Shown here in pieces: positions 45,001 to 57,000 of a stretch of 64,000 bases of DNA; within the stretch, counting starts at the first letter, position 1, and the number at the start of each line of letters is the position of its first letter. The stretch is from the NCBI RefSeq assembly GCF_037176765.1, contig NC_090034.1, positions 21,964,875 to 22,028,874 of the forward strand, read 5' to 3'. A program made the translations under genes and the position numbers. The DNA is from Anolis sagrei (taxonomy: Eukaryota > Chordata > Lepidosauria > Squamata > Anolidae). The notes beneath the pieces were generated by a model that was not told the origin of the DNA, made no database searches, and worked only from the letters and a program-made list of their open reading frames with translations.

Positions 45001-48000
45001 AATAGCAACTCGTCATTCCAAAACAAATTTGATGTTGTAGTAGTAATGATGATGATGATGGAGCAAGAGAGGAAAGCATATGTGGAGTCAATATTAGGGA
45101 CAGCATCTGATAGTGAGAACCCACATTCATTTTTGCTTTTCGAATTAGTTTTAGTTTCCCGATTACCTCGTAAAAGTTTGTGCTTGATAACCCATTGCTG
45201 ATGTTACTTCTTTTTCAATGAGAGAGAGTGAGTAAATGTATGTATGTATGTAGAGAGAGAGATTCAGGTTTAACAAACTATCTTAAGCTGATTGCCAAAA
45301 TGTAGGAAAAGTGCTGCAAGGCCAGTAACAGTTTGTTTACAGTTTTGTTTGTTTGTTTACAATTTCATTCTTTGATGCTGATCCAGGGGTTGATATTACA
45401 TATGTTTGTTTGTCAGTGAGCCTAAGCCAGGTTTATCAGTATGAAGCCCTGAGTGGCGTTAAGGGAAAACCTATTTCATATGGAAAAGAATAAAAAGAAG
45501 AGGAAGCCAGGCTTTTCCCATGATTTTCTTTTCTGCAGAGGACTGTGATTATTGCCAAGCACTTGCAGGGACATTTTCCCAGAGTGGCTGCTTGCTCTCT
45601 TTTCTGACTGACTAGCAGAATATTCTGGAGGAGCAGCCATCTTTAATTTTACAGTGGGACTGTGTTAAGTAAGATGACAATGTTATAATTTTGCAATTGT
45701 GAATTAGACGGTTGCCTTCTACAGCAAGGAGCATTGGTCTGCGAAAGAAGACCAGGAAGTTATGTGCCTTGACCCATTTGTGTCCAAGCCTCCCCTTGTC
45801 CCTCCCCTTTACTTTGAAAAAAATGTTTATGTCAGAGCAGGGAATTTGAAGAGTTCAGGCTTTTGTGCTTCAGAAAACTTCATCCATGGAAGAATGCGTG
45901 CTCCCCGGGCAACCTGAGTTGGTGTAGCAAAATATCTCATTTGGCGTGGCTTTCTCCGCTTTGCCAGCGTGCTAAGCAGTGCCAGCCTTCCGCACCTAAT
46001 GACTGCCTTGTGCAGCTTTAATCAGATATTTATCAAGCTGCAACAAAATTGTGTGAGTGGTATGTGTTATTTGGGCTGCTTTGAGCCCTGGGCAAAGCTG
46101 TGTGCCAGCCAAGCTCTATAGCTATATGTAGGTTGGGATTTCCCAGGAATTCTTCTCCTTTGTAACACCAGATCTTTATCACTTGGGTTCTTAAATTGAG
46201 CTGCAGTATAAACATTGGTTTACATAGAGAGATTTTTCAAATCAAGGTTGTGATCATCATTCCCTTCTCTCTCTTTTCCACTTCTTGGCACCCTGTTTTC
46301 CCCCCTCAGTTTGTGATTCAGTGCGGCTTACCAAAGTTAAGTGTGGCTAAAAACTCAGCATTTAAAAGCTGAACATTTACATTGACTATCAAGTAATGTG
46401 TTAAACATAAGCCATATACGGCTTTATGGATCATAACCAGGGCTTTGAATTGTGCCCAGAATAGAGCTGTTGCCACAAGGGAGACCTGTGGTGTTGTGGT
46501 CACCTTGGGTCCCGTTTGCTGCTCTGATACATTCTGCTCTTTAAAGGTTTTCAAGGTAGCAATAGTAAGAAGGAAATCTTTCTCCATTTCTCCTTTTCTC
46601 TCTCACCTTCCAGTCTTGTTGTCTTTGTGGCAGCTTCTCATTTGGGCTTCACCTTGGTTGGCTGCTTGCGAGGGAAGAGATGTGATAATTGAGGACATAC
46701 AGTGCTTTTGGGGGGGGGGGGGGTTCAAGAGGAGGCTAATAAAATGGGCAGTGGAATTCCATCGCAGCCAGAAGGGCCTCATAAAGAGCACATAAAGGAG
46801 AGCCTTCTCCAGGAGTTGGGTGGCCGCCACCTTGTGGGCCCTTCCTTCAGAAGCAGCTGAGCGCATGGGCAAGCAATGAGAGCCAGGAGCTGTAGTTGGT
46901 GCTATGGGAGCCCCAGGTGACCCCCGCCATACAGCCATGCTCCATTCCATTCTCCCTTGCTCAGCAAGTGTGCACCCAGGACAGATGCAGACAAACAGCA
47001 CCACATTGCCGCTGGTGGCGCACATCTCAATGGCTTCTGTTGCTGACAGGAGCAGCCGGACAGTGGTCATGTCTCCTGGCAGCAGGCAGCTTTCCCTTCT
47101 CTGTTCTTGTTCTCTCCCAGGGAAAGGGGCCAAGGCTCCTTTCTCTCGTTTGTGGGAAAGAGCAGGCCGAGGGAGGGAGGCTGCCTGCCAATGCATCTGA
47201 CACAAGAGACAAGCTTGACAAAGCAGAGCTGCAAGCTCAAGCATTGTAAGCCATTAATTCAAGGCAAGCTGAGGGTGGCACCATCCAGATGTAACCTTTC
47301 CCTCATCTCCTCTCAGCTGAAGGAGGCACCTGCAATTAAAAATGGATAGCTTAAAGCTGTTCAACAACCCCTTGCCACGCTTAAAGCAGTAGTGTCCAAC
47401 CTTTCTTCCTCCAGACGTTTGGGACTCATTAACTCCCAGAAGATCCAGTAGTCAGGAATTCTGGAAGCTGAAGTCCAAAACACCAAAGGTTGAACACTCC
47501 TGGTTTAAAGCATATGCTCCTGTGGCTAATTGCTTATCTGGATTTGTGTTTCTTATCAATTAATATAGAGTTCAAAACAGATTCCTTTAATGTCCCAAGA
47601 CTGAACAACATTTCTATCCTGCTTCTGAAGCACATTTATGTAATTCCTACCAAAGTGGATTTATTCTGCCCTCCTTTTGCCCATCTTTGTATTTGTGAGG
47701 TTGTGGAAGGCTGACAGTAGAAGAGGCAAGGTACCTTTTTACCAGAGTGCATACCACATATTGCTAATGTTTTGGCTGGGTTCTGAGAGACCTATTCACC
47801 CCCTGTTTTAAACCCCCCGAGAGTGGGCCAGAGAGAATTCACCCCAGCTTTTTCTTGGAGAGAATCCTACTTGGATCCAAACCAATAGGCCCCTTGGGTT
47901 TGGCTTTCTTGAGCTTCCAGAATCACGTCACGCTTGGCCATGTTTGACTTGGTAAAAATAGGGTCTTACCTGCGGTCCTGTTCTTCTCAGGAAATCATTG

Positions 48001-51000
48001 CAAGAGGAGGAGGAGGAAGAGCAGTTGATGGAAGAAAAGAAAAAGAGGAAAGACGAGAAGAGAAGGAAAGAAGCTGCTCAGAAGAAGGTGAGTCCTAAAG
48101 ACTCACACCTACTCTATTGAGGCCAGTTGCTAGATACTGCTTGGCCCTTAGTGAAATTGTGAGCTGGTAGGGTTGTAATCATGGGAAGGAAACATCCAGA
48201 AACATGCCAAACTATGTACAGTCCCTGCTTCTCTCCTTTTACAACTAAATTTAAAACAAGGTTGGGCTCCAAAGAGTTCACTTCCATACAGCCTCGCCCC
48301 TCCCCCTTTCCTTTTCTCTACTTAAGTAACTCTCTTTCTCTTGGGGCTCTTTGCATAGTGATGGGAGGAATCGGATAATTTGAGTTTTCTCCGGAGGCAG
48401 GTGGGGAAGTATTAACACGATTGTCATGCGATCATTTTGAATGACTCCTTCCCTTGCAGCCATCTTGTGTCTTGGATCGATTTTCCATTTGGTGAATTTC
48501 TTCATGTACTTCTTTCATAGAAGTAAAGATTTCTCGGGGTGCCTGTTTCTTCTCTGGGCACCAAAGTTTTCATTCTTGGTAGAATGGCTACCAAGAATCC
48601 AATTGGACCTTACTTAACATTCAGTTCCTTGAGCTTCCTGATGCTACTGCTAAATGCTTCCCTTCCCGCTTTTCCCAAAATCTGATGTTGACGGAGTGCT
48701 GTTGTGACAGTGCTGCCACTGCACTGTGGCTTTAATTAAAAAGTTGTTGGGATTTTAATTTTATGCACCTGGTAATTAGATGGCGGCTGTCAACAAGACG
48801 TGCTGCTGTGGGAACACATTGTGTGGTTGGTTGCAAACAAGCAAAGCTGTTCAGGTGTTGGCGCAGCTCCTGTTTGTGTTCCCAGGTTCTCAGTATCTAC
48901 TCCTTTTTATTTATGTCAGCTTTTTCATACAGCTGACAAAAGAATTCAAGATAGACATGCCTGTTTGTGTGAAATGAGCAGAAAGAATGCCATGGTGTCC
49001 ATTTACGGAATATTGCCAGGACATGTAAACATCATTTGATGTACCAAATGCAATCCAAGGAATGCACTAGTGGTTATAATATGTAATGTTGTATGAACAC
49101 CAAAATCTGTCTCCCATGTCTCCTCTTATCCTGGACTTCTAAGAGAGGTTTCATGGATTCATGGGGTCAAGAGAGAAGCATTACAAGCCGCTGACTCAAA
49201 AGCAGGCCTCTTCAATCTTCGGCCCTCCAGCTCTTTGGGCTTCCAACTCCCAAAAGCCCCTAAGTCTAGCTTTTTCAATGATAAGGGATTCTAAGAACTG
49301 AAGTCCAAAACACCTGGAGGACCAATTGTTGAAGAGGCCTGCTGCAGAGTTTCACTAGGAGTTATGGGGGAGACCTCTTTGGTTTAGTTGCCTCTGTGAA
49401 GGCTGCAAAGGCTGCCAGTCCTGGATAGGAGAAGTTCGGATTGCCATTGACTAAGTTTACTTTTCTTTTTTTGTTTTGTTTCAGACTGCTGAACACAAAA
49501 ACAAAGGTACGTTATTTCACTGAGCATTGGGGTGGTATAATGGCTCTTGTTGCTATAAAGAGCTTTACTTATGGGATAGAGATTCGATGAGGAAAGAGGG
49601 GGACTCATAACACTTCGGCCTTGTATTTCTTCTACACCCCTCAGAAATTCACAGTTTACCTGCTTTGATCTTAACTTGAGCCACAAGACGTGGGTTATAT
49701 CATCATCATTTATTTATTTATTTATTTACATCACTTATATCCCGCCCATATCAGCCCGCAGGCGACTCAGGGCGGTCTACATATCGGCACAATTCGATGC
49801 CATCAATACAATACAAAAGCAAAAACAATTAAGTGCAATTAGACAAAAAAGACAGTGCAATAGCAATTTAAAAAGAGCTATATCCTCTCATTCCAAACCT
49901 CGTCCATTTCATCGTCTTGGCCGTTCCTGGGTCATTCTCCATCTCAAGCTTGACTATCTATTCCGGGGTTCCGAATGGCTGCTCGAAGAGCCAGGTTTTC
50001 ACTCTTATGAAAGGTCAGGAGGGAGGGGACTGATCTAATATCCCTAGGCAGGGAGTTCCACAGCCGAGGGGCCACCACAGAGAAGGCCCTGTATCGCGTC
50101 CCCGCCAAGCGTGCTTGCGAAGCAGACGGGATCGAGAGCAGGGCCTCCTCAGATGATCTTAACTTCCTGGAGGGTTTGTAGGAAGAGATGCGTTCGGATA
50201 GGTAGGCTGGACCAGCACCGTTTAGGGCTTTATAGGCTAAAGCCAGCACTTTGAATTGGGCCCGGTAGCAAACTGGCAGCCAGTGGAGCTGGCGCAGCAG
50301 AGGAGTTGTGTGCTCCCTGAGCGCCGCTCCTGTTAGCAACCTGGCTGCTGCACGTTGGACCATTTGAAGCTTCCGGGCCGTCTTCAAAGGCAACCCCACG
50401 TAGAGCGCGTTGCAGTAATCTATGCGGGATGTAACCAGAGCGTGGACTACCGTGGCCAAGTCAGACTTCCCAAGGTACGGGCGCAGCTGGCGCACAAGTT
50501 TTAGTTGTGCAAAAGCTCCCCTGGTCACCGCCAAAACCTGGGGTTCCAGGCTCAGCGATGAATCCAGGATCACACCCAAGCTGCGAACCTGCGTCTTCAG
50601 GGGGAGTGTAACCCCATCCAGCACAGGCTGTAACCCTATGCCCTGTTCGGCCTTTCGACTGACCAGGAGTGCCTCTGTCTTGTCTGGATTCAGTTTCAAT
50701 TTGTTAGCCCTCATCCAGTCCGATACAGCGGCCAAGCACCGGTTCAGGACCTCGACAGCCTCCTTAGTAGTAGGTGGGAAGGAGTGACAGAGTTGGACAT
50801 CATCTACGTACAGATAACACCGCACCCCGAAACTCCGGATGATCTCCCCCAGCGGCTTCATGTAGATGTTAAACAACATGGGGGACAGTATAGAACCCTG
50901 CGGGACCCCACAAGACAATGGTTGTGAGGTCGAGCAGTTGTCCCCCAGCAACACCTTCTGGGTACGATCCTCTAGGAAGGACCTGAGCCACTGCAAAACA

Positions 51001-54000
51001 GTGCCACCAAGGCCCATTCCCGCGAGGCGTCCCAGAAAGATACCGTGGTCGACGGTATCGAAGGCCGCTGAGAGGTCCAGCAGAACCAACAGGGACACAC
51101 TCCCCCTGTCCAGTTCCCGGCGCAGATCATCCACTAAGGCGACCAAGGCTGTCTCGGTACCATGTCCTGGCCTAAAGCCAGACTGTGCCGGATCCAGATA
51201 ATCCGTGTCTACCAAGAATACCTGGAGTTGTGAGGCCACCACACGTTCCAGGACTTTGCCCAAAAAGGGGAGATTGGAAACAGGCCAATAGTTGACGAAT
51301 TGAGTGGGGTCCAGTGATGGTTTTTTCAACAGCGGTTTTATTACAGCTTGTTTTAAGCTCGCTGGAATTTTGCCTTCCTGAAGGGAGGCATTAACCACCA
51401 CCTTCACCCACTCAGCCAATCCCCCTCTGGCCTCCTTTAGAAGCCAGGATGGGCAGGGGTCTAGGATGCATGTGGTTGCCCTCATTCCTCCAAGTATCTT
51501 GTCCACATCCTCGGGTTTCACCAATTGAAATGAATCCATCAAAATCGGACAAGCAGGTGCTCGTGTTACATCCTCAGAGACCGCCATTAACATGGTATCC
51601 AGGCCAGAACGGATCAAAGCGACTTTGTCCGCAAAGAACCGAGCAAATGCTTCACAGCGGGCCGTCGAGTTGTCAGGGTTCCCATCCGGAATGGTGGGAT
51701 TTAATAGACCTCTGACAACTCGAAACAACTCAGCCGGACGGTTCTTTGCGGATGCAATATTGGCCGCAAAGAAAGATTTCTTTGCCGCCTTTATTGCCGC
51801 GGCATATGCCCTTAGAAGGGCAACAAACCGTGTTCGATTTGACTTGCTCGGGTCCGAACGCCACACGCGCTCTAGTCTCCTCTTCCTTCGCTTCATCGCT
51901 GCCAGCTCCTCGTTGAACCAAGGAGCTGGTTTAGCTCGGCTACTTGAGAGGGGACGTTCCAGAGCAGTCGTGTCTATTGCCCTAGTCATCACCCCATTCC
52001 AGAGGGACACCAGGGCATCAACAGGATCACCAACCGAGGTGGCGGGAAAATCCCCAAGAGCCGTCAGGAATCCATCCGGATCCATAAGTCTCCTAGGGCG
52101 GACCTACTTAATGGGTCCTCCACCCCTGCAGAGGCTATGGGGTGCAGTGAGTTTAAACCTGATCAGGTGATGGTCGGTCCATGGCAACGGAGTAATAGAT
52201 AACTCCTCAATACCGCCACTGTCCTCCCATCCCTGGCAGAAAACCAAATCCAAGGTGTGTCCTGCACTGTGAGTAGGGCCAGATACCATTTGGGACAGCC
52301 CCATGGTTGCCATGGAAGACATGAAGTCCTGAGCTGCTCCTGATAGGGTGGCCTCGGCGTGGACGTTGAAGTCCCCCAGCACAATAAGCCGTTGAGACTC
52401 CAACGCCAGGCTTGAGACCAACCCAGCTCGCTCAGATAAGGAGTCTGTAGCGCAGCGAGGTGGACGGTACGCTAACAGAATCCCTATTCTGTCCCGGTCA
52501 CCTACCCTCAGGTAGACACATTCACAAATGGTTGACTGCAGGATGGGGCACCTGTTCAGGGAGATGGAATTCCTATAGACCACTGCAACCCCGCCTCCCC
52601 GTCCTCCAGGTCTCAGCTGGTGCTGTACGGAAAAACCTGGTGGGCACTCCCCCCCTCCCTCCAATCCAACAATTGTTCCTCTTCCTCTTTGTAGCATTGA
52701 GGTAGTTAATCGATTCACTCGATCTTCATTTATGATTGGCATTTCTCCCCATTTATCACCCTCCCCCCTCCTGAATTCTGTAATCCCTTCTAGCCCTCCC
52801 CCACTCCCACAAAGTGCAAATAAAAGTGCAAAGTGCAGATGGCTAGGGAGCAGCATAGGTATAGGTTACAAGTTCTTAAGGATCACTAAAGTGCCGAATG
52901 CAGTAAAGTGCAGGAGTATGTGGAAATTATGCCTATGGGATATATTGCCAATAGATGTCAATTGATCGAGATTAAAGTGTCTTAGTGTCTTAGTGCAGAG
53001 TTTCCTGAGTTACCTGTAAGATATTATTATGCTAGTTTTTTCCCCCTTCCCCTTGTAACAAATCAAAGTCCACAACTGTCTACATCCAGTCCAGCTGTTA
53101 TTTAGTCCAAGAAGGCAGTTTGTGGAAGGAGGCTGTGTTCTTTTGCTATGATTGTGTATGTTTTGCCCCTCAGAGAAATGTGATTCTTCTTTGGTGGCCT
53201 TTCAGCACCACTAATGGGCTTTTACTCTCCCTTCCTTCCTTTTTTTGTCGAGAGCAGCATCGGAACCAGCAAAGCCCAGTGTGAGCCAGACGCTGCCGGT
53301 TGCCCCCGCTGCTGCCAATTCTCTGCCGGCACCCAGTAGCAGCAGTGGTAATAACAATAATAATAATGCCAAGCGGTCTCTGGGTATCAGTCAGCAGCAG
53401 CAGCCACCGCAGCAGCCATTACTGGCCCAGCCGCCATCGCTGCCTCGCTACCCGGCCCGCGAAGTCCCTCCACGCTTCCGGCACCAGGAGCAGAAGCAGC
53501 TCTTGAAGCGAGGGCAACCGCTCCCAGGGATTGCGGCGAACCTGGGACCGGCATCTAAACCTTTGAGCAGCACTGTGACAAGTGAGCAGACAGCCGTGGG
53601 TGACGAGAGTCAAAGTGGCAACAGGAAGCAGCCAGGTGAGGAAGGTGGCATCAGCCAGGAGGGGCCCCTTCCTGTACTGCCTCAAGTTGGGGTTTCTCTG
53701 GAAGAGTGATAAAGACAGTTTGAAACTGGAATTAATGTCGAGAGAAATGATTTTAATGTTTATGTATGTGTATACTCTATTTATGTTCCGGCATTGAATG
53801 TTTGCTGTTTGTATGTTGTGCTCCGCCCTGAGTCTCCATCGGGGTGAGAAGGGCGGAATATAAATGTTTTAAGGTAAGGTAAAGGGTAAAGGTTTCCCCC
53901 TGATATTAAGTCCTGTTGTGTCCAACTCTGGGGGTTGGTGCTTATCTTTTATCATTTTTAAGCCGAAGAGCTGGCATTGTCTGTAGACACTCCCAAAGTC

Positions 54001-57000
54001 ATGTGGCCAGCATGACTGCATGGAGCGCCATTACCTTCCCGCTGGAGAAGGTAATTGATCTATTGATCTATTCACATTTGCATTTTTTAAACTGCTAGGT
54101 TGGCAGAATCTGGGGCTAACAACGGGAGCTCCCCGGATTTGAACCTGTGACCTTTCAGTCAGCAAGTTCAGCAGCTCAGCGGTTTAACCCACTGCGCCTC
54201 CAGGGGTGCCTTTTAAATAAATAAATAAATAAGGGTGGGTCAAAACCTAACTCCCCTCTATGGCTTCCTGCAGGCCAGGTCTTGTCAGAGCCATAGTTCC
54301 TCTTGGCAGATTCATACCATGAACCGTGTATGGCAGAACTTTGGGGTGTTAGGGAAAACTACCCTAAAATAGCAGAGCATCCAAAAATTAAACAGGATAC
54401 AATAATTGAGCATCAGCTCATAACTAGCAGAGCATGAAGTGCCATGTGATGTGGCTGTAAAGAATTAAGAGCTTAGGCAGGCAAAGATGCAGAGTCCCTT
54501 TAAAAATCAGGAAAGGTTTGTTTACAATATTAAAAATAACTGCATTTCTTGATAATTAAGAACTGGGTCTTTGCTACTCTTAACACCCATCTCTTCTAAA
54601 GTTTCAAGAGGGGAAAAATACCAATCACTACATCTCTCCTGATACGCAAGCAGAGAGAGATCTCTAAGCACACAGCACATACTAAGATGTAAGAAGCAGG
54701 AGTCAGATTTTTTTTAAAAGGCTTGCAGTAGAAAAGTATCCATTCTACACAACCAATCAGAATGAGAGCAGAAGGAGATAAGAAAAAGATACACTCCCAA
54801 CTGTCATACAGACGGCCAATTCTCTCATACCAGAAGCAACTTGCAGTTTCTCAAGTTGCTCCTGACATGACAAAAAAAAAATACGATCATGCAGGAGACA
54901 TAGGGGAAGGGTACCCTCAGACTATTCTTATGCTAGCTAACTTCTCATTGAGAACTTGAGACTTGGGCAGTGTGGATTTTTTTTTTTTTTCGTGTCAGGA
55001 GCATCCTGTTGTGAGAGAATTGGCCGTCTGCAAGGATGTTGCCCAGGGGACGCCGGATGATTTTTGATGTTTTATCATGCTTGTGGGAGGCTTCTCTCAT
55101 GTCCCCGCGTGAGGAGCTGGAGCTGATAGAGGGAGCTCATCCGCTTCTCCCCGGATTCGAACCTGCGATCTGTTGGTCTTCAGTCCTGCCAGCACAGGGC
55201 TTTAACCCACTGCGCCACCGGGGTTAAAGTGTGGGGTTGTATTCCAACATGGGGCACATGTTCTCTCTCCTCTCTTCATTGAGATCACTTGCTTTTCCTC
55301 AGAGGTGGGTTGAGAGGAAGGCTTTCCTCAATTCCATCTTTGGCGATCGTGATGCAAGGGTCACTTGGAGCAGTGTTCCTCAAAGCAAGGGTCCCTGGAC
55401 CAGTGCCAATCCCTGAGCTGACATTCACTGCAAGCTTTCAGGGAAGAAAGAAATCAGTGTTTGTAGTCAATGAGTATAGGTTTAGTCCCAGTCCTTGGCA
55501 CATTAGAAAATGAGCATTGCAAGTCTCCCAAACGAGGACCTTCTACCTCTTCCACAGCTCCAGGAGAAGTATCACAACAGTAAAAACAAGAGAGCAAATG
55601 AAAAGTTCAAAAGATAAAAATGCATTCTTCAGGAAGGGGGAATGTAATGCAGGAGATGGTTAATTAATCGAGTTCAGTTTGTGTTTTGGGAAATAGCAGG
55701 ACAGATCCCTGTCCAAAGGACATTGCAATCTTAATGTTAATACAGGAGTAGAGAAAGTGGGGGAGCGGAGGACAGATAAGAAAGTAACGTTCTTAGGATT
55801 GCTGGCTTCATTTATTGATTTTTAAAACGAATGCTCTAGATTTCATGAAAAAACCAAAAACAACTGCAAGACTTAAAACAGAAATAGCGAAATCAAGTGT
55901 TTTTGAAACTGTCAGCCAGAAATGAAATATCTTCAAACAGTATCCTGGGCCTGAAGGGAATAATGTCATGCGGGTATTGGACAAACTTCCCATTGGATGC
56001 CGACTGGAAGCTGGGTCTCCACATCAGAGTCCGCTCGTTCTCTTTCTTTTGCATACAATGCCAGAATTCTCCTAGCCAACTTTTATGCGGTTTAGCCGTT
56101 CTGGATCTGAAATATATAGACAGTGGTTTTGCAGGCCCTTTGGCAAGTCCCTGCCTCCAGTCAACATGGCTTTTGATATCCCTATTTTTCAGTCCCATTT
56201 GTTTGTTCACTTTGTTGGAAGGGTTTTTCGGTGCTGTGCCTAATAACAACACCTTTTTTTCCCTTCCCAGATACAAACCACAGCACACTAGGATCCCATT
56301 ATGAAAGCTCCCCCTGGGGAACAGCCTCTTCCAATAGCGACTCCAGCATAAACTGGGATAGTGGTGTTGTAGACACCTCCAACAAGGAGGCATGGCTCTC
56401 AGTTGCCACCGGCAGTGACTCAGAGCTGGGCAAGAAGGCTGACACAGAGAAGGACCCTCTGATCATGGCCTCTGGTCTGCGGAATGGCCCTCAGTCCAAG
56501 TTCGGCAGCAACAATGGCAATGGCATGAGCAAGGGAAACCTGGGCCGGTCATCATGGGGACAGTCCCTCGGAGCTCTTATGAGCACCTGCCCAGTTTCTG
56601 CTGACATTCCCAATGGCCCGGCGGACAGCAACAGAGCAGATGCTTGGGGCGCCCTCGCTTCACCTAATGGAGAGCTCAATCCCAGCACTTTGAATGCCAA
56701 TGGCCACCGCGGTACCTGGCCTCTCTTGGAGAACAGTGAACCTTCTGGTGGGGGCAGTATGGGCCCAATGGCAAACCCTCAGAGCCTGAACCCTGCCGGC
56801 CTTGGCGGTTCCTGGGGCAATGGCCTCACGGAAAACAGCAACTCCCAAGCAAATGGTACACGGAGGGCTCTGCGGAGCAGTCAGCCCCAGAACCTGATCC
56901 CCGAAGCCAATGGACCAAATAATAATAATAACACTACTAACTTTGCCATCTCTAGTTTACCAAATCTGGCCAGTTCAATGCAGGCGAGCGACCTGGCGAG

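Noticed and set aside
49944-52085. 713-codon protein as a possible host gene
   Set aside because: It is the reverse transcriptase of an L2-type LINE, antisense in a TNRC6A intron.
53872-55227. tRNA genes suggested by A- and B-box-like sequence
   Set aside because: The boxes belong to tRNA-derived SINEs with 3' tails and no cloverleaf acceptor pairing.
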